Assembly (NCBI GenBank): GCA_000759655.1
Contig: KN174011.1
Coordinates: forward strand, 1,532-11,041
Direction: 5' to 3'
From: Acidicaldus organivorans
Lineage (GTDB): Bacteria; Pseudomonadota; Alphaproteobacteria; Acetobacterales; Acetobacteraceae
DNA length: 9,510 bases
The first letter of the stretch is position 1. Each line of letters begins with the position of its first letter. Positions 1 through 6,438 of this stretch are shown one piece after another. Below the pieces are notes generated by a model that saw nothing but the letters and a program-made list of their open reading frames with translations, was not told where the DNA came from and made no database searches. Both the position numbers and the translations under genes were made by a program.

Positions 1-815
1 GGGCCTCGATGCGGCTCGCCATCGAGGCGGTGGCCTCGGGCGAGGCGGCGGGGGTGGTCTCGGCGGGCAATACCGGCGCCCTGATGGCGCTCGCCAAGAT
101 CGTGCTCAAGACGCTGCCCGGCATCGACCGCCCGGCGATGGCAGGGATCGCGCCCTCCGCCAAGGGCGAGGTGGTGATGCTCGATCTTGGCGCCAACATC
201 GCCTGCGACCCGCGCAACCTGGTCGAGTTCGCGGTGATGGGCGACGTCTTCGCCCGCATCGTGCTCGGCCTGCCCAAGCCCACCCTCGGCCTGCTCAATG
301 TCGGCTCGGAGGAGCAGAAGGGCGACGAGACCCGCCGCCAGGCCGCCGAGATCCTGCGCGCAAGCCCGATCGGGGCGCAGTTTTACGGCTTCGTCGAGGG
401 GCACGACATCGCCGCCGGCACCACGGATGTCATCGTCACCGACGGGTTCAGCGGCAACATCGCGCTCAAGACCGGCGAGGGCGCGCTCCATCTGGTGGGG
501 ACGCTGCTGCGCGAGATCTTCACCGCGAGCCTCTCCGCGCGCCTCGGCTATCTCCTCGCCCGCTCGAGCCTCGAGCGGCTGCGCGACTGGCTCGACCCCC
601 GCCGCTACAACGGGGCGGTGATGGTCGGGCTCAACGGCGTGGTGGTGAAGTCGCATGGCGGGACGGACGCCAAGGGCTTCGCGCATGCCGTCGAGGTGGC
701 GATCGACATGGTCGCCAACCGCTTCAACGACCAGATCCGCGACGGCCTCGCCGCCATGGTCGCCGCCCTTCCCGACGCCTCCCCGCAATCGCCGCGGCGT
801 GCGGCCAGTTCGTGA
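1..815 (+). CDS. plsX: Phosphate acyltransferase PlsX (5'-truncated by window edge)
   Basis: PlsX converts acyl-ACP plus phosphate to acyl-phosphate, the donor for PlsY in membrane phospholipid synthesis; it is a cytosolic, membrane-peripheral enzyme. The frame is open from base 3 and begins inside the conserved stretch SMRLAIEAV. It continues with SAGNTGALMA, DRPAMAG, MLDLGAN, LLNVGSEEQKGDE and the C-terminal DVIVTDGFSGNIALKTGEG block, all characteristic of the family. About 270 codons are visible; full-length relatives are near 350 aa, so roughly the first 80-90 residues lie to the left. The ATG at 9 is an internal methionine, not the start. The stop TGA (813-815) overlaps the GTG at 812, coupling the gene to fabH, the usual PlsX neighbour. 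The family assignment is secure. Confidence 0.95.
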   Translation, partial: ASMRLAIEAVASGEAAGVVSAGNTGALMALAKIVLKTLPGIDRPAMAGIAPSAKGEVVMLDLGANIACDPRNLVEFAVMGDVFARIVLGLPKPTLGLLNVGSEEQKGDETRRQAAEILRASPIGAQFYGFVEGHDIAAGTTDVIVTDGFSGNIALKTGEGALHLVGTLLREIFTASLSARLGYLLARSSLERLRDWLDPRRYNGAVMVGLNGVVVKSHGGTDAKGFAHAVEVAIDMVANRFNDQIRDGLAAMVAALPDASPQSPRRAASS

Positions 816-1816
816 ACCGAGTGAAGATGTCCCCCTCCCCCACCGCTTCGCCGCGCCGCGCCCTGCTCGCCGGGGTGGGCGGCTACCTGCCCCGCCGCAT
901 CGTCACCAATGACGAGCTCGCGCTCAAGCTCGACACCTCCGATGAGTGGATCCGCGAGCGCACCGGCATCCGCGCCCGCCACATCGCCGAGGGCGAGGAG
1001 ACGGCGGCCTTCATGGGGGCGCGCGCCGCCGAGGCCGCGCTTGCTGCGGCCGGAGCGGGGGCGCGCGAGGTCGATGCGATCATCCTCGCCACCTCCACCC
1101 CCGATCACGCCTTCCCCTCGACCGCGGTCGAGGTCCAGGCCCTGCTCGGCATCACCCGCGGCTTCGCCTTCGACGTCGCCGCCGCCTGCTCGGGCTTCAT
1201 CTACGCGCTCGCCGTGGCGGAGGGGATGATCCGCGCTGGGCAGGCGGAAGGCGTGCTCGTCATCGGCAGCGAAGTCTATTCGCGCATCCTGGACTGGTCC
1301 GACCGGCGCACCTGCGTCCTCTTCGGCGACGGGGCAGGGGCGGTCTTCCTCCACGCCACGCGCGAGGAGACGGGCGGACGGGGGGTGCTTTCCACCCACA
1401 TCCACGCCGATGGGCGGCATCGCGACATCCTCTACGTCGATGGCGCGGTGGGGCGGCGCGAGCGTCCCGGCCATCTCCGCATGGACGGCCAGGCGGTGTT
1501 CCGCCAGGCGGTGACGCTGCTCGCCGCCGCGGTCGATGAGGCGCTCGCCGCGCATGGGCTGGGGCGCGAGGCGGTGGACTGGCTGGTGCCGCATCAGGCC
1601 AACCGCCGCATCATCGACGCGATGGGCCGCCGGCTCGGCCTTCCCCCGGAGCGGGTGGTGGTCACCATCGACCATCACGCCAATACCTCGGCCGCCTCCA
1701 TCCCGCTGGCGCTCGCCGAAGCGGTGGGCGATGGGCGGATCCGCCCGGGCGATCTGGTGCTGATGGAGGCTCTGGGCGGCGGACTCACCTGGGGCTCGGC
1801 GCTGGTTCGCATGTAG
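812..1816 (+). CDS. fabH: Beta-ketoacyl-ACP synthase III (FabH)
   Basis: FabH condenses acetyl-CoA (or another short acyl-CoA) with malonyl-ACP to start type II fatty acid synthesis in the cytoplasm. The thiolase-fold catalytic triad is visible, numbered from the GTG start: Cys126 in AAACSGF, His261 in VPHQANRRI and Asn291 in HHANTSAAS. The N-terminal GVGGYLPRRIVTNDEL and DTSDEWIRERTGI and the C-terminal ALGGGLTWGSAL are family signatures. At 334 aa it is about 17 residues longer at the N-terminus than the Escherichia coli enzyme. The ATG at 827 (329 aa) is therefore an equally plausible start; it is preceded by a weak GAG-type ribosome site, while the GTG at 812 overlaps the plsX stop. In many alphaproteobacteria ihfA follows plsX-fabH; it does not follow here. 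Confidence 0.95.
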   Translation: MNRVKMSPSPTASPRRALLAGVGGYLPRRIVTNDELALKLDTSDEWIRERTGIRARHIAEGEETAAFMGARAAEAALAAAGAGAREVDAIILATSTPDHAFPSTAVEVQALLGITRGFAFDVAAACSGFIYALAVAEGMIRAGQAEGVLVIGSEVYSRILDWSDRRTCVLFGDGAGAVFLHATREETGGRGVLSTHIHADGRHRDILYVDGAVGRRERPGHLRMDGQAVFRQAVTLLAAAVDEALAAHGLGREAVDWLVPHQANRRIIDAMGRRLGLPPERVVVTIDHHANTSAASIPLALAEAVGDGRIRPGDLVLMEALGGGLTWGSALVRM

Positions 1817-1832
1817 GTCCCGGAGCCGGGAC
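1817..1832 (+). other. Inverted repeat directly after the fabH stop
   Basis: GTCCCGG and CCGGGAC flank a 2-nt centre, immediately after the TAG of fabH; as RNA this gives about a 6-bp stem with a GAGC loop. No T-tract follows, so it is not a textbook intrinsic terminator, but it could end or protect the plsX-fabH transcript. The right arm also starts a direct repeat, CCGGGACGGG at 1826-1835 and again at 1841-1850. Confidence 0.4.
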
Positions 1833-1898
1833 GGGCAGGGCCGGGACGGGAAGGTCTGGGGCACGCCCGTCGCGATGCGCATGCGTGCGGCGCGGGCG

Positions 1899-1927
1899 TT
1901 GGCGCGGCTTCGGCACAGTGTCATAAA
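1899..1927 (+). promoter_or_regulatory. Possible sigma70-type promoter for fzlA
   Basis: TTGGCG (1899-1904) and CATAAA (1922-1927) are separated by 17 bp; each matches the consensus at 4 of 6 positions. Transcription would start about 6-8 bases after the -10, essentially at the fzlA ATG (1934). That fits the absence of any Shine-Dalgarno sequence in front of fzlA and suggests a leaderless mRNA. The match is modest and could be chance. Confidence 0.35.
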
Positions 1928-1933
1928 CCCCCC

Positions 1934-2602
1934 ATGCGACTGCTCTATCATCACCCGGTTTGCCCCTATTCGCGGAAGATCCGCCTGCTGCTCGCCGAAA
2001 AGCGGCTTGGCTTCGAGCTGCGCGTCGAGAAGCCCTGGGAGCGGCGGGCCGAGTATCTCGAGCTCAACCCGGCCGGCACGGTGCCCACGCTGATCGAGGA
2101 CAACGGGCTCGTCATCCCCGATTCGGTGGTCATCGCCGAGTATCTGGAGGAGGCCTATCCCGACACCTCGCTGATGGGCCGCACCCTGGCCGAGCGGGTC
2201 GAGGTGCGCCGCCTCACCGCCTGGTTCGACGGGCGGTTTGCCGAGGATGTGAGCCGCATCCTGCTCGAGGAAAAGGTCTTCAAGCGTCTCGCCGGGGAGG
2301 GATATCCCGATTCGCGGCTCCTGCGGGCGGGCTATGCGGCGCTCAAGGAGCACCTCGCCTATCTCGGCTGGCTGGCCGAGACGCGGCGCTATCTCGCCGG
2401 AAGCCAGCTCTCGCTCGCCGATCTCGCCGCCGCCGCCCATCTCTCGGCGCTCGATTTCGTGGGCGAGATCGACTGGACCCTCTCGCTTCCCGCGCGCGAA
2501 TGGTATGCGCGGATCAAGAGCCGGCCAAGCTTCCGCCCGCTGCTTGCCGATCGGCTGCCCGGCTTCACCCCGCCCCCCCACTACGCCGATCTCGATTTTT
2601 GA
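1934..2602 (+). CDS. fzlA: GST-fold FtsZ-associated cell division protein (FzlA-like)
   Basis: This is a glutathione S-transferase-fold protein of 222 aa, the usual length for FzlA. In Caulobacter FzlA binds FtsZ, promotes curved filaments and controls constriction rate rather than conjugating glutathione. Visible features are an N-terminal thioredoxin-like domain (about 1-78) with CPYSRKIRLLLAEK at 10-23, a cis-proline in VPTL (Pro51) and the PDS of the GST fold. A helical C-terminal domain follows with the SLADLAAAAHLSALD capping segment (160-174), then KSRPSFRPLLADRLPG and the C-terminal tail PHYADLDF. The tail and the WERR segment match my recollection of FzlA and are not typical of catalytic GSTs. 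No Shine-Dalgarno precedes the ATG. A generic GST is the alternative. Confidence 0.8.
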   Translation: MRLLYHHPVCPYSRKIRLLLAEKRLGFELRVEKPWERRAEYLELNPAGTVPTLIEDNGLVIPDSVVIAEYLEEAYPDTSLMGRTLAERVEVRRLTAWFDGRFAEDVSRILLEEKVFKRLAGEGYPDSRLLRAGYAALKEHLAYLGWLAETRRYLAGSQLSLADLAAAAHLSALDFVGEIDWTLSLPAREWYARIKSRPSFRPLLADRLPGFTPPPHYADLDF

Positions 2603-2623
2603 CCCCGCTCGCGGCCCCGGAAA

Positions 2624-2675
2624 GCGGCTCCGTAGAGCGGCTTTGGGCGGCTCTGGAAAGCGGCTTGGGGCGGCT
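2624..2675. repeat. GCGGCT short tandem repeat between convergent genes
   Basis: Five GCGGCT units start at 2624, 2637, 2647, 2660 and 2670, with spacings of 13, 10, 13 and 10 bases. This makes two imperfect copies of a 23-bp unit plus a partial third. A longer match, GGAAAGCGGCT, occurs at 2619-2629 and 2655-2665. The array fills the gap between the convergent fzlA and 126-aa genes and touches the stop codon of the latter. No rho-independent terminator is evident in the gap. Confidence 0.7.
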
Positions 2676-3055
2676 TACCGGCAGCGGAGATTGACTTCGG
2701 CCTCGGCGCGGCGGAGGCGGTCGATCTCCTCATGGGCGATCGGGGTGTTGCGGAAGATCGCCCCCTGCGGCCCGTGCACCTCGGCCTGCATGCTGAGGAT
2801 GGTCTCCGCCTTCTCGTAATCCTCATACGGCATCATGTCGGCGATGGTGTCGATGCCGCAGGCGCATTTCTCGAGGAGGTCATGGCGGAAGCCGTTGGCG
2901 GCGAGGCAGCCGATGACGTAATCGGCGCGCGCTGCGGTCGGGTAGTCGTAGCGCGGCTTGTGCCCCTCCTCCTCGGCCAGCGCCGCCCCCGCTCCGGTTA
3001 TGAGGAGGAGAGCGGCGGCGAGCCCGAGCCGCCGCAGGGCGCTGCCGCCCGTCAT
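2675..3055 (-). CDS. Small exported four-cysteine protein of unknown function
   Basis: This 126-aa protein has a clear Sec signal peptide: RR at 8-9, a hydrophobic core LGLAAALLLITGAGA, and likely cleavage after ALA27. The mature part is about 99 aa and contains exactly four cysteines: Cys50 (VIGC), Cys64 and Cys66 (a CAC motif) and Cys125 next to the C-terminus. This pattern suggests two disulfides or a metal site in the periplasm. There is no CXXCH, so it is not a cytochrome. The segment MMPYEDYEKAETILSMQ is a predicted helix. Its ATG overlaps the TGA of the upstream 270-aa gene (3052-3055), so the two are probably cotranslated. I recall similar small proteins near quinoprotein dehydrogenase genes in alphaproteobacteria, but I cannot name a family. 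The function is unknown. Confidence 0.85.
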   Translation of the reverse strand: MTGGSALRRLGLAAALLLITGAGAALAEEEGHKPRYDYPTAARADYVIGCLAANGFRHDLLEKCACGIDTIADMMPYEDYEKAETILSMQAEVHGPQGAIFRNTPIAHEEIDRLRRAEAEVNLRCR

Positions 3056-3864
3056 GGTGTGGTCCCCTTGGGCGCCGTCTCTTGGGGTGCGGCCTCTGGG
3101 GGGTCGTCCTTGACCCCCTGGAAGACGAGCCTCTCGCCGCGCGCCGGCAGGCCCTGGTCGGGCATGGCGGGCATCTCGGCGGCGATTTCGAGGATGCCGC
3201 CCGGCACCGCGTCGCTGAGCACGAAACGGTAGGATTTGGCCGCGATCTGAGGGAGTTGGGCGAAGCGCTCCTCCCCCTTGAAGGGGGTGAGGGTGACGAG
3301 GGTCGCCGGAACCTCCCGCCCGCCGAGATTCACTTTTTCCTGCTTCACCTCTGCGCCATCGAGAAACGCCGCGCGGATCCGGTTACGATACCAGGCGGCG
3401 GCGATGCCGGTCTCGTCGCGCATCTCGTTCACGTCGTGCTCGAGGAAGACCATGAACACCGGATTGCCGCGATAGCCATCGAGGGCGGGATAGAAAACGT
3501 GATGATCGCCCGAGAGAAAATTGAACATCACATATTTTGTTCCATCGGGGTGGATGATTTTGATATCCTCGCGCACGATGTCGGTGAAACCATCGGGCCC
3601 CTGCCGCGTAAAGGCGTAGGTCAGGGTGACGGGATGGGTGATGTTGGCGAGATGGGGTGTCGAAAAGAGCGCTTTGGCCGCCGGAGCCTCCGCGGCGTTG
3701 GCCGTGCCCGCCGCCTCCGCCTCGGCTGCCGAAACCGGCGCCAGCGCCGCGGCCCCGGCGAGGAGCGCTGCGGGAAGGAGAAGGGTTGCAAGGGTTGCCA
3801 GAAAAACCCGCGCGCTGCTGCGCGGAAAACGGTCTGCGTGGGAACGGGCAGAGCTTTCGACCAT
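3052..3864 (-). CDS. Exported protein of unknown function upstream of the xox locus
   Basis: The protein is 270 aa from the ATG at 3864. I chose this start because GAGGAAAG lies 8 bases upstream on this strand and because it puts a long signal peptide at the N-terminus (FLATLATLLLPAALLAGAAALAPVSAAEA); the frame is open 33 codons further upstream. After a low-complexity Ala-rich linker (about 46-65) the globular part begins at LFSTPHLANITHPVTLTYAF. It contains a GDHHVF segment (119-124), YRGNPVFMVFLEHDV and a Pro-rich tail. There are no cysteines and no helix anchor besides the signal. His and acidic residues around GDHH and LEHDV could bind a metal, but that is speculation. It overlaps the 126-aa gene by four bases, making a two-gene unit transcribed away from xoxF. 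I recognise no named family. Confidence 0.85.
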   Translation of the reverse strand: MVESSARSHADRFPRSSARVFLATLATLLLPAALLAGAAALAPVSAAEAEAAGTANAAEAPAAKALFSTPHLANITHPVTLTYAFTRQGPDGFTDIVREDIKIIHPDGTKYVMFNFLSGDHHVFYPALDGYRGNPVFMVFLEHDVNEMRDETGIAAAWYRNRIRAAFLDGAEVKQEKVNLGGREVPATLVTLTPFKGEERFAQLPQIAAKSYRFVLSDAVPGGILEIAAEMPAMPDQGLPARGERLVFQGVKDDPPEAAPQETAPKGTTP

Positions 3865-3872
3865 CAGCGGAT

Positions 3873-3880
3873 CTTTCCTC
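3873..3880 (-). promoter_or_regulatory. Ribosome binding site fixing the start of the 270-aa gene
   Basis: On the minus strand this reads GAGGAAAG, 8 bases before the ATG at 3864-3862. It supports this start over the more upstream in-frame ATG at 3963, whose extra N-terminal residues would be charged and would displace the signal peptide. Confidence 0.65.
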
Positions 3881-3943
3881 GGACGTGACCTCGCAGCGGA
3901 GATTGCACGTCCCCTCATGCTTCGGCAAGCGTCCTCTTCGCTT

Positions 3944-3987
3944 ACGGTTTTTCGGGTCCTCACGGTTTTTTGTGCCCTCAGGTTTTT
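3944..3987. repeat. Triple GGTTTTT direct repeat in a divergent intergenic region
   Basis: ACGGTTTTT occurs at 3944-3952 and 3962-3970, and the variant CAGGTTTTT at 3979-3987, so the GG steps are 18 and 17 bases apart. The repeats lie between the divergent 270-aa gene and the 68-aa gene, in an otherwise GC-rich region. They may be binding sites for a regulator or A/T-tract elements upstream of promoters. I see no convincing -35/-10 pair on either strand here. Confidence 0.55.
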
Positions 3988-3998
3988 CTCTCGGCCGC

Positions 3999-4005
3999 AA
4001 GGAGG
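3999..4005 (+). promoter_or_regulatory. Strong Shine-Dalgarno of the 68-aa gene
   Basis: AAGGAGG stands five bases before the ATG at 4011, a near-perfect anti-16S match. It is the main reason for accepting the short ORF at 4011-4217 as a real gene and for rejecting upstream starts in the same open frame. Confidence 0.8.
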
Positions 4006-4010
4006 TTGTG

Positions 4011-4217
4011 ATGATCGCGCTCGTCCTCGTCTATTGCCTCGTCTCGGATGGGTCGGTGTGCATGGAAAAGCGCCCCGTCCTCGAAGGCGAACTCACCCCC
4101 GAAGCCTGTCTGATGACGGCGCAGAAATACGCGGTGGCCTTCGTCGCCGAGCATCCGCAATGGCGTTTCGCCGGTTGGCGCTGCGAGATGGACGTGCCGC
4201 GCCAGGATCAAAGCTGA
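4011..4217 (+). CDS. Small four-cysteine protein of unknown function
   Basis: This 68-aa protein starts at the ATG behind an ideal AAGGAGG site. It begins with a short hydrophobic stretch, MIALVLVYCLVS, too short for a confident membrane anchor or signal peptide. It has four cysteines (9, 17, 33, 58) and the segments MEKRPVLEGELTPEACLMTAQ and HPQWRFAGWRCEMD. The arrangement of a leading Cys pair, TPEAC and WRC looks like a compact disulfide- or metal-stabilised fold. I recall similar unannotated small proteins in Rhizobiales-type genomes but cannot name a family. The gene is divergent from the exported pair and lies 326 bp upstream of xoxF on the same strand, with the xoxF promoter in between, so it is probably a separate transcript. 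Confidence 0.75.
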   Translation: MIALVLVYCLVSDGSVCMEKRPVLEGELTPEACLMTAQKYAVAFVAEHPQWRFAGWRCEMDVPRQDQS

Positions 4218-4236
4218 GCGCGATCTCGCGCCGTTC

Positions 4237-4304
4237 GATAGGATGGCTCTATCAGTTGATCGTTCAATGTAAATTTTGAAAAGCTCATCGATTTCATCAA
4301 TGAG
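4237..4304. promoter_or_regulatory. Cluster of three inverted repeats upstream of the xoxF promoter
   Basis: Three palindromic elements lie in an unusually A/T-rich stretch: GATAG/CTATC with a 7-nt centre (4237-4253), TTGA-TCGT-TCAA (4256-4267) and CTCAT/ATGAG with an 11-nt centre (4284-4304). They sit about 30-95 bp upstream of the -35 box at 4332, where activator sites would be expected. The first could instead be a weak terminator of the 68-aa gene. No known regulator motif was recognised. Confidence 0.45.
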
Positions 4305-4331
4305 GGATCGAATATTGCGCTGCGTTAATCA

Positions 4332-4359
4332 TTGACGGATTGCCGGCGAGGGGTATATT
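4332..4359 (+). promoter_or_regulatory. Sigma70-like promoter of the xox operon
   Basis: TTGACG (4332-4337) and TATATT (4354-4359) are 16 bp apart; each matches the consensus at 5 of 6 positions. It is the best promoter-like element in the window and lies in the only long non-coding stretch directly before xoxF. Initiation would fall near 4365-4367, leaving a leader of roughly 175 nt before the xoxF start. Confidence 0.65.
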
Positions 4360-4365
4360 CTTCCT

Positions 4366-4543
4366 TTGGGTACCGCGGGAAAAAAACGACAGGGCAGGAA
4401 ACGGACTCGAGATCGCGCGTGATCTCTCCCGGCCCGCCCGACCCGCGGGAGGCGGTCAGGCGTTTCCAAGCCTCCCAAGGCAAAGACCCCCCTGGTGGGA
4501 AACGTCGTGTTGATCACGTCTCTGTTATGGGAGGAACCCTCTG
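4366..4543 (+). other. Long, hairpin-rich 5' leader of xoxF
   Basis: The segment from the predicted start site to the xoxF ATG can form several helices. GAGATC/GATCTC has a 6-nt loop (4409-4426). CCGCC/GGCGG (4434-4455) encloses a CCCGCGGG palindrome. A 9-bp long-range stem pairs 4459-4467 with 4498-4506, including one G-U pair, and encloses the hairpin GCCT-CCCA-AGGC (4470-4481). A clear Shine-Dalgarno, GGGAGGA, is at 4529-4535. I recognise no known riboswitch class; a regulatory role is inference. Confidence 0.45.
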
Positions 4544-6346
4544 ATGACGACCAAGAATCGGCTTTTCGCCTGGGCAGTCCTGGCGGCAGGACTGTCCGGG
4601 GCGGTGGGTCTGCGCCCTGCCGTGGCCAATGAAGAACTCGAGAAAATGTCGCAGGACCCCAAGCAGTGGGTCATGCCGGCGGGCAATTACGCCAACTGGC
4701 GCTTCACCGAACTCAAGCAGATCACCCCGGAGAATGCGCACCGTTTGCACCCGGTGTGGACCTTCTCGACCGGCGTGCTGCGCGGCCATGAAGGCGGGCC
4801 GCTGGTGGTTGGGGACATGATGTATGTCCACACCCCGTTCCCCAACAAGGTCTTCGCCCTCGACCTCAACCATGACGGGCGCATCGTCTGGGCGTATGAG
4901 CCGAAGCAGGATCCCAACGTCATCCCGGTGATGTGCTGCGACACGGTCAACCGCGGCGTGGCCTATGGCGATGGCAAGATCTTCCTCCATCAGGCCGACA
5001 CCACGCTGGTGGCGCTGGATGCCAAGACCGGCAAGGTGATCTGGTCGGTGAAGGACGACGATCCGGCCAAGGGCGCGACCGGCACCTCGGCGCCGCTGGT
5101 AGTGAAGGACAAGGTCCTGGTCGGCGTCTCGGGCGGCGAGTTCGGCGTGCAGGGCCACGTCACCGCCTACAACATCAAAGATGGCTCGATGGCCTGGCGC
5201 GCCTATTCGGAAGGGCCGGATGACCAGCTCCTGTTCGACCCCGAAAAGACCACGGTGATGGGCAAGCCGGTCGGCAAGGATTCCTCGCTCAAGACCTGGG
5301 AAGGCGATCAGTGGAAGATCGGCGGGGGCACTACTTGGGGCTGGATCTCCTATGATCCGAAGCTCAACCTCGTCTATTACGGCTCGGGCAATCCCAGCAC
5401 CTGGAACCCGACCCAGCGCCCCGGCGACAACAAATGGTCGATGACCGTTTTCGCCCGCGACCCCGACACCGGCGTGGCGAAATGGGTCTATCAGATGACG
5501 CCGCATGACGAGTGGGATTATGACGGCATCAACGAGATGATCCTCGCCGACGTCAAGGTGCACGGCCAGCAGCGCCATGCCCTGGTCCATTTCGACCGCA
5601 ACGGCTTTGCCTATGTGCTCGACCGCGCGACCGGCGAACTCCTCGAGGCCAACAAATTCGACCCGGCGGTCAACTGGGCGACCAAGGTCGATCTCACCAC
5701 CGGCCGGCCGGAAGTGGTGCCGCAGTACTCGACCGACCACAACGGCGCCGACCACAACACCAAGGGCATCTGCCCCGCCGCGCTCGGCTCGAAGGACGAG
5801 CAGCCCGCCGCCTTCTCGCCGGTCACCGGGCTCTTCTACGTGCCGACCAACCATGTCTGCATGGACTACGAGCCCTACAAGGTGACCTATACCGCGGGCC
5901 AGCCCTATGTCGGCGCGACGCTTTCGATGTATCCGCCGCCCGGCGAGAACAATCTCGGCAATTTCATCGCCTATGACGTGAACGAGGGGAAGATCGTCTG
6001 GTCCGACCCCGAGCCCTTCTCGGTGTGGTCCGGCGCTCTCGTCACCGCCACCGGCGTCGCCTTCTACGGCACGCTCGATGGCTATCTGAAGGCGGTGGAT
6101 GTCAAGAACGGGAAGCTCCTCTACAAGTTCAAGACGCCCTCCGGGATAATCGGCAACGTCAACGCCTACGAGCACAACGGCAAGGAATACATCGCCGTTC
6201 TCTCCGGCGTCGGCGGCTGGGCGGGGATCGGCATGGCGGCCGGCCTCACCAACGATACCGATGGCCTGGGTGCGGTGGGGGCCTACAAGAGCCTCTCCAA
6301 TTACACCCAGTTGGGCGGCGTCCTCACCGTCTTCTCGGTCGAGTGA
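4544..6346 (+). CDS. xoxF: Lanthanide-dependent PQQ methanol dehydrogenase XoxF
   Basis: XoxF oxidises methanol in the periplasm using PQQ and a lanthanide ion. The 600-aa product has a signal peptide (cleavage likely after AVA28) and an eight-bladed quinoprotein propeller. Visible active-site features are the adjacent-cysteine disulfide Cys131-Cys132 ([11 protein letters not shown]), the metal ligands Glu199 (SGGEFGV) and Asn283 (GSGNPSTWN), catalytic Asp325 and the extra Asp327 in HDEWDYDG. The extra aspartate distinguishes lanthanide XoxF from calcium MxaF, which has Ala there. Cys410 and Cys439 fit the second conserved disulfide. The overall sequence resembles the XoxF5 type (for example Methylobacterium XoxF1), so I favour that clade. 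GGGAGGA lies 8 bases before the ATG. xoxG and xoxJ follow; no mxaI is present in the window. Confidence 0.96.
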   Translation: MTTKNRLFAWAVLAAGLSGAVGLRPAVANEELEKMSQDPKQWVMPAGNYANWRFTELKQITPENAHRLHPVWTFSTGVLRGHEGGPLVVGDMMYVHTPFPNKVFALDLNHDGRIVWAYEPKQDPNVIPVMCCDTVNRGVAYGDGKIFLHQADTTLVALDAKTGKVIWSVKDDDPAKGATGTSAPLVVKDKVLVGVSGGEFGVQGHVTAYNIKDGSMAWRAYSEGPDDQLLFDPEKTTVMGKPVGKDSSLKTWEGDQWKIGGGTTWGWISYDPKLNLVYYGSGNPSTWNPTQRPGDNKWSMTVFARDPDTGVAKWVYQMTPHDEWDYDGINEMILADVKVHGQQRHALVHFDRNGFAYVLDRATGELLEANKFDPAVNWATKVDLTTGRPEVVPQYSTDHNGADHNTKGICPAALGSKDEQPAAFSPVTGLFYVPTNHVCMDYEPYKVTYTAGQPYVGATLSMYPPPGENNLGNFIAYDVNEGKIVWSDPEPFSVWSGALVTATGVAFYGTLDGYLKAVDVKNGKLLYKFKTPSGIIGNVNAYEHNGKEYIAVLSGVGGWAGIGMAAGLTNDTDGLGAVGAYKSLSNYTQLGGVLTVFSVE

Positions 6347-6367
6347 CACCTGCCGTCGTCACGGCAA

Positions 6368-6395
6368 AGCCCCGGCCGGTCTTCCGGCCGGGGTT
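6368..6395 (+). terminator. GC-rich hairpin between xoxF and xoxG
   Basis: CCCCGGCCGG (6370-6379) and CCGGCCGGGG (6384-6393) form a perfect 10-bp stem with a TCTT loop, extendable by one G-U and one A-U pair. Only a weak T-rich stretch (TTCTGT) follows. It is probably an attenuator or a 3'-end stabiliser that makes xoxF mRNA more abundant than the downstream genes. Complete termination is less likely, because xoxG follows within 50 bp without a visible promoter. Confidence 0.7.
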
Positions 6396-6438
6396 CTGTC
6401 GTGCCCCTTCACCCTCACCATTTTTCCTGGAAACCCGC

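Noticed and set aside
605..2581. A 658-codon open frame on the minus strand across fabH and fzlA
   Set aside because: It is antisense to two well-identified genes and arises from the high GC at third codon positions. The translation is low-complexity, Arg/Gly/Glu-rich and resembles no family.
3052..3963. The longest form (303 aa) of the exported 270-aa protein
   Set aside because: The first 33 residues are highly charged and would bury the signal peptide, while the ATG at 3864 has a good ribosome site.
4366..4543. Cobalamin or glycine riboswitch in the xoxF leader
   Set aside because: I looked for their conserved core strings and did not find them; only unassigned hairpins are present.
4332..4544. 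A 70-codon plus-strand frame in the xoxF leader
   Set aside because: It would have to start at a TTG that coincides with the -35 box. It has no ribosome site and no recognisable sequence.
4544..6346. Calcium-type methanol dehydrogenase MxaF
   Set aside because: The residue two after the catalytic Asp is Asp327, not Ala, and no mxaI or MxaG-like gene follows.
4514..6349. A 611-codon open frame antisense to xoxF
   Set aside because: It is a mirror of the strongly biased xoxF codons, with no ribosome site, and shows no domain that I recognise.
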